This document shows positions 44,678 to 51,824 of a stretch of DNA of 64,000 nt, one piece after another. The stretch's first letter is position 1, and every line of letters starts with the position of its first letter. A program made the translations under genes and the position numbers. Where the stretch lies: positions 248,001 to 312,000 of the forward strand of contig CAVRGR010000003.1 in assembly GCA_963720775.1 (NCBI GenBank), read 5' to 3'. Under the pieces are notes generated by a model. It did no database searches. It saw nothing but the letters and a program-made list of their open reading frames with translations, and was not told where the DNA came from. Origin of the DNA: JAENVT01 sp963720775 (lineage in GTDB: Bacteria > Actinomycetota > Acidimicrobiia > Acidimicrobiales > Ilumatobacteraceae).

Positions 44678-45661
44678 TTGAACACGGTGCCAACACCCGG
44701 TCCGCTCGCTGTGAGGCGAGTGGGCCGGGTGTTGACGTACCGCAAGGCGGCGACTGTCGCCCTGCTGTTTCCACCGGCCGGGGTGCCGGCAATGGTGTTC
44801 TCGGTGCGAGCGGCGCGGCTGGCTCGGGAGGGTGACGTCGAGTTGGCGCGGCGGCAAGGCGAACGGGCTCGGGACTGGTCGTGGTACGCGGTCGGCGTCG
44901 GTCTGTCGGTGTACGTCGTCGCTTTCGTGTCCTGGCTGTTGACCGCCAACCGCCACGCCGTGTCGCGGGTCTTCTTCGGCTGGTCCCACATGTCCAACAG
45001 CGGCGCCTGGAAATCGTTGTTCAAGGGATTCTGGATCAACGTCCAGGTGTTCATGATCGCCGAGATGATCGTGCTCGTATGGGCCCTCATCGTCGCCGTC
45101 ATGCGGCTGTTGCCGGGGCCAGCGTGCCGGCCGGTGCGGTTTCTGGCAACCGTGTACGTCGACATCTTTCGTGGCATTCCGTCGCTGTTGGTGATCTACA
45201 TCGTCGGACTGGGCCTTGCACAGGCCAACGTTCCTGTGGTCGGCGACCTCTCCGACATCCAGTACGCCATCATTGCCCTCAGTCTCACCTACGGCGCCTA
45301 TGTGTCCGAGGTGTACCGAGCCGGCATCGAATCGGTGCACTGGAGCCAAACGGCAGCGGCCCGGTCGTTGGGTTTGACGTACACGCAGACCATGCGTCAC
45401 GTTGTTGTGCCACAGGCGATTCGCCGGGTTGTCCCGCCGTTGCTCAACGACTTCATCGGGTTGCAGAAGGACACCGCGCTGATCAGCGTGCTCGGCGTCT
45501 ACGACGTCGTCAATCGGGCGCGGTTCTACAACAACTCCCGTGGCACGCTGGCGGCGTACTCGATGGCCGCCTTGTTGTTCCTCGCTGTCACGATCCCGTT
45601 CACCCGTTGGCTCGATTTGATGATTCGCCGCCAGCAGTCCAAGACGCTGGGCGGGAGGTGA
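44678..45661 (+). CDS. amino-acid ABC permease with N-terminal CD225/dispanin-like domain
   Basis: Residues about 115-320 are a normal HisM/GlnP-type permease with YVDIFRGIPSLLVIYIVG and ARSLGLTYTQTMRHVVVPQAIRRVVPPLLNDF. The first 75 residues are not part of that family: ATVALLFPPAGVPAMVFSVR, then AARLAREGDVELARRQGERA and RDWSWYAVGVGLSVYVV strongly resemble the two-helix CD225/dispanin (interferon-induced transmembrane-like) domain found in small actinobacterial proteins. The start is TTG 44678; GTG 44687 is an alternative. The extra domain gives about 2 additional helices. Its job in a transporter is unknown; it could organise or regulate the complex in the membrane. Confidence 0.8.
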   Translation: MNTVPTPGPLAVRRVGRVLTYRKAATVALLFPPAGVPAMVFSVRAARLAREGDVELARRQGERARDWSWYAVGVGLSVYVVAFVSWLLTANRHAVSRVFFGWSHMSNSGAWKSLFKGFWINVQVFMIAEMIVLVWALIVAVMRLLPGPACRPVRFLATVYVDIFRGIPSLLVIYIVGLGLAQANVPVVGDLSDIQYAIIALSLTYGAYVSEVYRAGIESVHWSQTAAARSLGLTYTQTMRHVVVPQAIRRVVPPLLNDFIGLQKDTALISVLGVYDVVNRARFYNNSRGTLAAYSMAALLFLAVTIPFTRWLDLMIRRQQSKTLGGR

Positions 45662-45664
45662 CTC

Positions 45665-46408
45665 ATGTCCTTCCTCGAGCTTCGTGACGTGCACAAGAGC
45701 TTTGGCTCGAACCCTGTGTTCCGCGGCATCAACCTCGACGTCGAACTGCACCAGGTCGTCTGCCTGATCGGTGCATCGGGCAGCGGGAAGTCGACGTTGC
45801 TGCGCTGCATCAATCAACTGGAGACGATCGACGACGGTGAGATCCGCCTGGCCGACGATCGCGTGAGTGGCAGCGGGATCGACGTCGACGCCCTGCGCCG
45901 CGAGGTCGGCATCGTCTTCCAGAGCTTCAACCTGTTCCCGCACATGACCGTTCTGCAGAACGTGACGCTCGCACCAGTGAAGGTTCTCGGACTCACGACG
46001 CACCTGGCAGAGGAACGTGGTATCCACCTGCTCAAACGGATCGGCCTCGACGACAAGGCCAAGGAGTACCCGGATCGTTTGTCGGGCGGGCAGCAGCAGC
46101 GCGTCGCCATCGTGCGTGCACTGGCGATGGAACCGCACCTGTTGCTGCTCGACGAGATCACCTCCGCACTTGATCCCGAGCTGGTTGCCGAGGTGCTCAA
46201 CATCGTTCGTGACCTGGCCAGAGACGGTATGACGATGATGCTGGCCACCCACGAGATGGGCTTCGCCAAAGAGGTTGCCTCGAAGGTGTGCTTCCTGCAC
46301 GAGGGCGTGATCCACGAGGAAGGCCCGCCTGAGCAGATCTTCGAGAATCCCTTCGAGGAACGCACCAGGGCGTTCGTGCAGCGGATCATCGACGCCGGTC
46401 GCCTGTGA
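45665..46408 (+). CDS. amino-acid ABC transporter ATP-binding protein (GlnQ type)
   Basis: This is a 247-residue ATPase of the polar amino-acid uptake family. Walker A is GASGSGKSTLLRCIN, the Q-loop FQSFNLFPHMTVLQN, the signature LSGGQQQRVAIVRALAM, Walker B LLLLDEITSALD, and the H-loop ATHEMGFA. Walker B has isoleucine in place of the usual proline after the catalytic glutamate, which is a minor variant. It is the third gene of the importer operon starting at 43828. Confidence 0.93.
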   Translation: MSFLELRDVHKSFGSNPVFRGINLDVELHQVVCLIGASGSGKSTLLRCINQLETIDDGEIRLADDRVSGSGIDVDALRREVGIVFQSFNLFPHMTVLQNVTLAPVKVLGLTTHLAEERGIHLLKRIGLDDKAKEYPDRLSGGQQQRVAIVRALAMEPHLLLLDEITSALDPELVAEVLNIVRDLARDGMTMMLATHEMGFAKEVASKVCFLHEGVIHEEGPPEQIFENPFEERTRAFVQRIIDAGRL

Positions 46409-46429
46409 TGTGATGGTGCGATTGGCTCA

Positions 46430-46460
46430 TTGACAGTGAGACACTTCGTGTCTTACTGTC
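46430..46460 (+). promoter_or_regulatory. TetR-gene promoter covered by a 13-base inverted repeat operator
   Basis: GACAGTGAGACAC and GTGTCTTACTGTC (46432-46460, spacer TTC) form a 13-base inverted repeat with one mismatch. It covers TTGACA (-35, 46430-46435) and TACTGT (-10, 46454-46459, spacing 18). The -10 ends 6 bases before the ATG, so the message is probably leaderless and self-repressed by the TetR protein. Confidence 0.75.
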
Positions 46461-46465
46461 TCAGG

Positions 46466-47047
46466 ATGAGTCTTGACCCGGCGGAACTGCGCGTGCTCGA
46501 CGCGGCGAAGTCGTGCTGCGAGCGGTGGGGTGTCGCCAAGGTCACCATCGAAGACATCGCCAACGAGGCGGGTGTCTCTCGGGCCACGCTGTACCGAATG
46601 TTCCCCGGCGGCAAAGACGTGCTGTTCGAGGCACTGCGTGTCCGCGAGCTGGAAGACTTCTTCACCCGCCTCAGCGCCCACCTCGATGACGCAACCGACT
46701 TCGAAGACCTCCTGGTGCGATGCGTCGTTCACGCCACACACGAACTGCGCAGCGATCAACATCTCTCGTTGATGCTCGCCTCCGAACCAGGTGAGGCCCT
46801 CGGGCAGCTCACCGTCGACGGTGTGCCGCGGATCATCCGCGTCGCCACGGTGTTCCTTGCGCCGTTGGTCGATGGCCACCTCGAGCGCCGTGAGGGCGCT
46901 CGACTGGTCGAGCTGCTCGCACGTCTGGTCATCAGCTACTTCCTCGCCCCTTCCGATCAAGTCGATCTCGGTGAAGCCGAGTCGGCGAGAACGTTCATCC
47001 AGACCTTCATACTTCCGGCCTTCCAGCCATCGCTAACCAGGAGCTGA
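46466..47047 (+). CDS. TetR-family transcriptional regulator
   Basis: This 193-residue repressor has the N-terminal helix-turn-helix WGVAKVTIEDIANEAGVSRATLYRMFPGGKDVLFEALR at about 22-58 and an all-alpha ligand domain after it. The start ATG 46466 fits the -10 spacing; an earlier in-frame codon would lie inside the operator. It is cotranscribed with the ferritin-like diiron enzyme 7 bases downstream and probably represses both through the palindrome. The inducer is unknown, but a lipid or aromatic substrate of the diiron enzyme is a fair guess. Confidence 0.9.
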   Translation: MSLDPAELRVLDAAKSCCERWGVAKVTIEDIANEAGVSRATLYRMFPGGKDVLFEALRVRELEDFFTRLSAHLDDATDFEDLLVRCVVHATHELRSDQHLSLMLASEPGEALGQLTVDGVPRIIRVATVFLAPLVDGHLERREGARLVELLARLVISYFLAPSDQVDLGEAESARTFIQTFILPAFQPSLTRS

Positions 47048-47054
47048 CCACCTC

Positions 47055-48179
47055 ATGACTGTCACGCACAACGACAACGAAACGATCATCGGCCGGGCCG
47101 AGATCAACGACATCGATGCCATCCTGGCCATCCCCACTCACGATCCGAACGAGATCGCCCACATCGTCAAGGACAACGCCGACGCCATCTTCACGTGGGA
47201 CTACTCGCTGAGCCGCCCCGCTCTGCGCAAGCTCTACGAGAAGGCCAAGGTCGGCCAGTGGAACGCAACCACCGATCTGCCCTGGGACACCGATGTCGAC
47301 GTCGAGAAGACCGTTGCCGAAGACCAGGCTCTGATCGGCACGGGCATCGATGCCAGCATGTACATCGGCACGCCCGTCGAGAAGTGGGACGACAAGCAGT
47401 GGCTCGAGTTCGGCGTCGAGAGCCGCAACTGGATCCTGAGCCAGTTCATGCATGGCGAGCAGGGGGCACTGCTGTGCACCGCGAAGATCGTCGAGACGGT
47501 GCCGTGGTACGACGCCAAGCTGTACGCCAGCACTCAGGTCGTCGACGAGGCTCGTCACGTCGAGGTCTTTGCGCGCTACCTGGAGGAGAAGCTGGGCGGT
47601 AGGTACCAGATCAACTCACACCTGCGGATGTTGCTCGACGACATCGTCAACGACAGCCGCTGGGACATGACGTACCTTGGCATGCAGGTGATGGTCGAGG
47701 GACTGGCGCTCGCCGCGTTCGGATTCATGCATCAGTTCACCGGTGAGCCACTGCTGAAGAAGTTGTTGCGCTACGTCATGAGCGACGAAGCCCGTCACGT
47801 GGCCTTCGGGGTGCTGTCGCTCCAGGAGGTCTACAAGTCGCTGAGCGATGCGGAGATGAAGGACCGTCAGGAGTTCGCCTTCGAGGCGGCAATTCGTCTG
47901 CGCGACCGGTTCATGCAACAAGAGGTGTGGGAGCGCATGGGAGTCCCCGTGCGTGACGTTGTGCCACTCGTGTTGCAGGATCCGACGCGCACGGTGTTCC
48001 AGTCGATGCTGTTCTCCAAGATCGTGCCGAACTGCAAGAAGCTCGGCCTGCTCGACCGCAACGACAAGTGGTTGCGTCATCGCTTCGAGGAGATGGGTGT
48101 CATCCAATTCGAAGATTGGGAAGACACGGGCGAGGAGTACCTCAAGTTCGAGCTCGGCTCCGAGGCCCCAGCCATCTAA
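47055..48179 (+). CDS. ferritin-like diiron oxygenase (AurF/R2-like)
   Basis: The product (374 residues) has the complete four-helix diiron ligand set: E135 (HGEQGALLC), E165 and H168 (DEARHVEVF), E215 (MVEGLAL), E245 and H248 (DEARHVAFG). This matches ferritin-like oxygenases related to AurF p-aminobenzoate N-oxygenase and acyl-modifying diiron enzymes. It should activate O2 to oxidise an organic substrate. AGGAG is its ribosome site, and it follows the TetR gene by 7 bases. Actinobacteria often pair such an enzyme with a TetR regulator. The substrate is unknown. Confidence 0.82.
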   Translation: MTVTHNDNETIIGRAEINDIDAILAIPTHDPNEIAHIVKDNADAIFTWDYSLSRPALRKLYEKAKVGQWNATTDLPWDTDVDVEKTVAEDQALIGTGIDASMYIGTPVEKWDDKQWLEFGVESRNWILSQFMHGEQGALLCTAKIVETVPWYDAKLYASTQVVDEARHVEVFARYLEEKLGGRYQINSHLRMLLDDIVNDSRWDMTYLGMQVMVEGLALAAFGFMHQFTGEPLLKKLLRYVMSDEARHVAFGVLSLQEVYKSLSDAEMKDRQEFAFEAAIRLRDRFMQQEVWERMGVPVRDVVPLVLQDPTRTVFQSMLFSKIVPNCKKLGLLDRNDKWLRHRFEEMGVIQFEDWEDTGEEYLKFELGSEAPAI

Positions 48180-48184
48180 CCCCT

Positions 48185-48227
48185 GTGGAGTCTCTCCCGC
48201 TCACACGGGTGTCCGGAAGCACTCCAC
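48185..48227. repeat. GTGGAGTGT hairpin element, copy 5 (first of doublet B)
   Basis: This 43-base element starts 5 bases after the diiron-enzyme stop. Its arms are GTGGAGT/ACTCCAC and its inner stem is CCCG/CGGG. It is the most diverged copy. Confidence 0.75.
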
Positions 48228-48236
48228 ACCGAACCT

Positions 48237-48280
48237 GTGGAGTGTTACGCGCCTCAGGCGCGTGCCTGGAAACACTCCAC
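48237..48280. repeat. GTGGAGTGT hairpin element, copy 6 (second of doublet B)
   Basis: This 44-base element has arms GTGGAGTGTT/AACACTCCAC (10 perfect pairs) and an inner stem ACGCGCC/GGCGCGT. It starts exactly 52 bases after copy 5, between convergent genes. Confidence 0.85.
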
Positions 48281-48300
48281 ACGCAGTTCGGGGGTCGTGC

Positions 48301-49290
48301 CTACGACTTGATGAGCTCGGCGAGCTGGCGCCGCCATTCGACCGAGCACTTGTCGGCGGCGACGCTCACCAGCGTTGTCTGATCGAGCGGCAGCACGCCG
48401 CCGAGTTGTTCGAGCATGCGCTTGTCTTCGGCGCCGATCGCAAGGTCGAAGCGAATGACCTCTTCGGCCGACATCGAGAAGTCGTCGTTGCGCCACACCA
48501 CGAACGTGAAGTACGACGTGACGTCGTCGATGGGCGTCGAGAGCAGCAACAGCACGTGCTCGAGGCCGGAGTCGTAGCAGATGGTGCTGCGCACGACGAA
48601 CGGCAGGCTGAAGCCCGACGTCATCACGCGGTGGACGACCTTCTCGGTTTGTCCACTGACCAATGCGCCGGTGGAGTTGTTGGCGAGGACCTCGTAGCGG
48701 TAGCCGTTGAACTCGTTGTCGAGCGACTGGAGCTCGAAGCGCGGCACATGAGTGTCTTGCGCTCGACCGAACGTGCCCGTGTGCACGAACGGGAAGTGGG
48801 TGATGTCGAGGAAGTTGTCGACCATGCGAGTGGCCGACACCCGCCAGATCTCGACGGGTGTGTTGATCCTGCGGAACGTGGGATCGTCTTCTTGGATGAT
48901 GTGGGGGATGGGCGCTGACGGGATTCCGAGGCACACCCACACGAGGCCGTACCGCTCCTCGCACTCATACGCGGCTAGATGGGCCCGCGGTGGAGGTGGG
49001 ACGCCCTCGGCCGCCGACGGCACACGCACACAACGACCCTCGTCGCCGAACGTCCAGCCGTGATAGGCGCATGTGAGGCAGCCGTCTTCGACCGTGCCCG
49101 CCGACAACGGCGCCTCTCGGTGTGGGCACCGGTCGGGAGCCGCCAGCACCGAGCCCGACGGAGTGCGCCACAGCACAACCTGGCGACCGAGCAGTGTGAC
49201 GGCCACGGGTCGGGCAGCAACTTCGACCGAGCGGGCGACAGGTTGCCACGAGTTGGCCAACGCCTCGCTGGAGCACAGGATCCCGTTCAT
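48301..49290 (-). CDS. Rieske non-heme iron oxygenase, alpha subunit
   Basis: The 329-residue protein has an N-terminal Rieske [2Fe-2S] domain with CPHREAPLSAG and CAYHGW (C55, H57, C74, H77). The catalytic domain carries the mononuclear iron ligands in DNFLDITHFPFVHTG. It would hydroxylate or demethylate an aromatic or heterocyclic substrate with electrons from a separate reductase, which is not encoded nearby. ATG 49290 was preferred over GTG 49308. It follows the amidohydrolase gene by 39 bases and probably shares its operator-controlled promoter. Confidence 0.87.
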   Translation of the reverse strand: MNGILCSSEALANSWQPVARSVEVAARPVAVTLLGRQVVLWRTPSGSVLAAPDRCPHREAPLSAGTVEDGCLTCAYHGWTFGDEGRCVRVPSAAEGVPPPPRAHLAAYECEERYGLVWVCLGIPSAPIPHIIQEDDPTFRRINTPVEIWRVSATRMVDNFLDITHFPFVHTGTFGRAQDTHVPRFELQSLDNEFNGYRYEVLANNSTGALVSGQTEKVVHRVMTSGFSLPFVVRSTICYDSGLEHVLLLLSTPIDDVTSYFTFVVWRNDDFSMSAEEVIRFDLAIGAEDKRMLEQLGGVLPLDQTTLVSVAADKCSVEWRRQLAELIKS

Positions 49291-49329
49291 GGGAACGACG
49301 TTATCCACGTGGCCGGTGAAGGGCGCAGG

Positions 49330-50703
49330 TCAGCGGGCATCGACGTGAGGCCAGACGTGGGGGATGGTGATGCCGGCACGCCCGAGCAGGGAAGTCTGTT
49401 GCACCTGGGCGGCGCGACGCAGTTCGGGGGCGTCGACCGTGACGCACGTGCCGTTGCGGATGACCGGTTGACCGGCGACGAAGACGTCGCGGACCGACCG
49501 TCCATCGGTGCCCCAGACCAGTTGCAGCCCCACATCGCCGCGTGGTGACCACCCCCAGTTGGTTGCATCGTGCACGACGATGTCTGCTTGCTTGCCGACC
49601 TCCAGCGAGCCGATCCGATCGGCCATGCCAATCGCCTCGGCACCGACGATGGTCGCCAGTTCGAACACCTGGTGGGCGCCGAACCGTTGTGGATCGATAC
49701 GCCCATCGCGAGCCAGTCCTGAGGCGAGCGCCGCGGCTCGCAAGATGTCGGCGACGTCGCCGGCGTTGGCCGCGTCGCACCCCAGGGCAACTCGCCCACC
49801 GCGTTCGACGATCTCGGCGTGACGGCCCACTCGGGTGACGCCCTGGCCGAGCCGGAGGTATGCCCACGGGCAGTAGGCGATGGCTGTACGGGTTGCCAGA
49901 ACCAGATCGATCTCCTCGTCGTCGAACCACACCCCGTGGGCGAGCAGCAGGTTCGGCCCGAGAACCCCGAGGTCGTTCAGGTGGGTGACGGGCCGCTTCC
50001 CGGTGCGGGCAAGGTAGCGCTCTGGGTCCGACGAGGTCGGTGACAGGTGCATGGTCATTCCGGTGGCCGCCGAGCGGGCGAGCTCGGCAGCTCCCGTGAG
50101 CAGCGCGTCGCTGGCGAGGTCGTGGCCGACGAGCGTGACCCAACCCTCGACGAGTCCGCCTTGAGGGAAGGCCTCGAGCACCGCCTGTTGACGTTCGAGC
50201 ACCTCCGTGGCCGTGCCGACGAAGGGACCCTGTTCGATGTCCCAGCCCCACGTACCGATGGTGCCGCGTATCCCGACCGATTGCATCGCCTGGGCAACAC
50301 GATCGGGATGCGCAACCGTGCCGGCCTCGATCACGGTGGTGACGCCGTTCTGAGCCGACTCGATGGCCGACAGCGTCGCCGACAGTTCATCGTCGACTGC
50401 GGTGTGCTCCGCGTGGATCGGTACCGACCACTCGAAGATCGAAACGCCAGGCGCGAGGAGATCGGGAATGCAGCTGCGCACCAGTGGGTCGCCGGTGAGG
50501 TGCTGGTGGGCGTTGATCATCCCCGGAGTGACGACGCAATCCGTGGCGTCGATCACGGTTGCCCCGGGATGGGCAGCGCTGAGCTCGGCCGTCGAGCCGA
50601 CCGCGGCGATGATGTCGCCAGAGATCGCGACCGAGCCCCCGACCAGGACTTGCCGCGTGCCGTTCATCGTCACGACATCTCCGCCGGCGATGATCAGGTC
50701 CAT
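49330..50703 (-). CDS. amidohydrolase/deaminase (TRZ/ATZ family), paralog 1
   Basis: This 457-residue metal-dependent hydrolase belongs to the group of guanine/8-oxoguanine deaminases, S-adenosylhomocysteine deaminases and triazine hydrolases. Metal ligands are NAHQH (H66, H68), the histidine in TGMTMHLSP, the histidine in LLAHGVWFDDEE and the aspartate in ALGCDAANAGD. GSLEVGKQADIVVHD closes the beta-sandwich. It is cytosolic. It is similar throughout to the second amidohydrolase at 59050-60480. It heads an operon with the Rieske oxygenase and diverges from a VOC gene across the palindrome at 50724. The likely substrate is an N-heterocycle; the exact compound is unknown. Confidence 0.88.
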   Translation of the reverse strand: MDLIIAGGDVVTMNGTRQVLVGGSVAISGDIIAAVGSTAELSAAHPGATVIDATDCVVTPGMINAHQHLTGDPLVRSCIPDLLAPGVSIFEWSVPIHAEHTAVDDELSATLSAIESAQNGVTTVIEAGTVAHPDRVAQAMQSVGIRGTIGTWGWDIEQGPFVGTATEVLERQQAVLEAFPQGGLVEGWVTLVGHDLASDALLTGAAELARSAATGMTMHLSPTSSDPERYLARTGKRPVTHLNDLGVLGPNLLLAHGVWFDDEEIDLVLATRTAIAYCPWAYLRLGQGVTRVGRHAEIVERGGRVALGCDAANAGDVADILRAAALASGLARDGRIDPQRFGAHQVFELATIVGAEAIGMADRIGSLEVGKQADIVVHDATNWGWSPRGDVGLQLVWGTDGRSVRDVFVAGQPVIRNGTCVTVDAPELRRAAQVQQTSLLGRAGITIPHVWPHVDAR

Positions 50704-50723
50704 GTTGTCTCCGTGAACGATTC

Positions 50724-50742
50724 TGGTCTGATGGTCAGACCA
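50724..50742. promoter_or_regulatory. operator-like palindrome, site 1
   Basis: TGGTCTGA-TGG-TCAGACCA is a perfect 8-base inverted repeat between the divergent amidohydrolase (50703) and VOC (50764) genes. It contains TGGTCAGACCA, which has the TGGTC-N-GACCA form bound by FadR-type GntR regulators. Sites 2 and 3 share the core CTGATGGTCAGACC or its near variant. Confidence 0.7.
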
Positions 50743-50751
50743 TACCGCAAC

Positions 50752-50757
50752 TAGGCT
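50752..50757 (+). promoter_or_regulatory. -10 box of a leaderless promoter
   Basis: TAGGCT ends 6 bases before the ATG at 50764. The site-1 palindrome occupies the -35 region, so binding there should block transcription. Confidence 0.5.
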
Positions 50758-50763
50758 GGAGCA

Positions 50764-51222
50764 ATGGATCGAAGTTCGCCGCCACCGTCACTACTCACCC
50801 ACATCGCTCTTCCGGTGCGCAACCTCGATGAAACGTTGGCCTTCTACGCCAAGTACACGACCTTGGTCAACATCCACGAGCGTCACGATCCCGACACCGA
50901 TATGCGTTCGGTGTGGCTCGCCAACGCTCGCGACGTCACGGCGACCGCGGCGCGATTCGTGATCGTGCTGATCTGCGGCAAGCTGCCGACGAAGATCACC
51001 GGCGACATCAAGGAGGAGTACGGCTTCCTTCGTTCGATCAGCCATCTCGGCATCTCGCTGGAGAGCCGCGAAGAGGTCGACCAGATCGCGGCGATGGCCA
51101 AAGAAGAGGGCTGCCTGCTGCTGGGTCCGATGTATCGAAACGAGGTGGTCGGGTACATCTGCGTCGTCACCGATCCGGATGGCAACAACCTCGAGTTCTC
51201 GGTCGAGCAGGTGCTCGGCTAG
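50764..51222 (+). CDS. VOC (glyoxalase-fold) protein, paralog 1
   Basis: This 152-residue vicinal-oxygen-chelate protein has THIALPVRNLDETLAFY at the start, SHLGISLESREEVDQIA in the middle and YICVVTDPDGNNLEFSVEQ at the end, with the H and E positions that usually bind metal. It diverges from the amidohydrolase across the site-1 palindrome. A close paralog lies at 61026, next to the second amidohydrolase. VOC proteins include lyases, isomerases and dioxygenases; the reaction here is unknown but probably belongs to the same pathway as the deaminase. Confidence 0.85.
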   Translation: MDRSSPPPSLLTHIALPVRNLDETLAFYAKYTTLVNIHERHDPDTDMRSVWLANARDVTATAARFVIVLICGKLPTKITGDIKEEYGFLRSISHLGISLESREEVDQIAAMAKEEGCLLLGPMYRNEVVGYICVVTDPDGNNLEFSVEQVLG

Positions 51223-51240
51223 TAGCCGCGACCAATCGTG

Positions 51241-51252
51241 GCATGATCATGC
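51241..51252. promoter_or_regulatory. palindrome upstream of the toxin-antitoxin pair
   Basis: GCATGATCATGC is a perfect 12-base palindrome directly before the -10 box of the antitoxin gene. It is a likely autoregulatory operator. Confidence 0.55.
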
Positions 51253-51258
51253 TATGGT
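51253..51258 (+). promoter_or_regulatory. -10 box of a leaderless promoter
   Basis: TATGGT ends 6 bases before the ATG at 51265 of the antitoxin gene. Confidence 0.5.
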
Positions 51259-51264
51259 TGTGGC

Positions 51265-51501
51265 ATGCCCAGAACCCGGGTCAGCACGACCGTCGATGAA
51301 GAGCTCTTGGCCCGGGCACGGCGTACCCACGCCGGCTCGACAGATGCGGTACTGCTCGACGCGGCCCTCCGGGCGCTTCTGGCACGTCATAGGAACGCGG
51401 AGATCGATGCCGCTTATTCGGTGTACGACGAACACTCGCTGAGCGAGCCGGATGAATGGGGTGATCTCGCGTCGTTTCGTGAGGCCGCGGGCGCCACATG
51501 A
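51265..51501 (+). CDS. type II antitoxin (MazE/RHH-like)
   Basis: This small protein (78 residues) has an N-terminal DNA-binding segment, RTRVSTTVDEELLARARR, resembling ribbon-helix-helix antitoxins, and an acidic C-terminus (SEPDEWGDLASF) of the kind that wraps around the toxin. Its stop overlaps the MazF-like start (ATGA). The palindrome at 51241 is likely its own operator. The family assignment of the antitoxin is weaker than that of the toxin. Confidence 0.75.
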   Translation: MPRTRVSTTVDEELLARARRTHAGSTDAVLLDAALRALLARHRNAEIDAAYSVYDEHSLSEPDEWGDLASFREAAGAT

Positions 51502-51824
51502 CGACTCCGCTGCGCGGTGAGCTCTGGTGGTGCGAGCCGCCCGAGATCGCGCGCCGCCCCGTCGTTGTCCTGACGCGCGATGTTGCTATTCCGAGAATGC
51601 GACGAGCACTGGTGGCGCCATGCACCACGACGATTCGCGGCCTGCCGAGTGAGGTGGTGCTCGAGCCTGGCGAGGATCCGATCGGGCGACGTAGCGCAGT
51701 GAACCTCGACTCGGTCGAGAGCGTTTCGGTCACCATCCTCGTGGAGCGGCTCGGGCGACTGAGCGATTCTCGGATGCGGGAGATCTGTGCAGCGCTCGAA
51801 GTGGCTATCGACTGTTCGAACTGA
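51498..51824 (+). CDS. MazF/PemK-type endoribonuclease toxin
   Basis: The 108-residue toxin starts RGELWWCEPPEIARRPVVVLTRD, the typical MazF opening, and continues with LVAPCTTTIRGLPSEVVL and SAVNLDSVESVSV. MazF toxins cut mRNA at short sequences when the antitoxin is lost. The start overlaps the antitoxin stop. Its 3' end overlaps the convergent methyltransferase gene by 20 bases. Confidence 0.87.
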   Translation: MTTPLRGELWWCEPPEIARRPVVVLTRDVAIPRMRRALVAPCTTTIRGLPSEVVLEPGEDPIGRRSAVNLDSVESVSVTILVERLGRLSDSRMREICAALEVAIDCSN

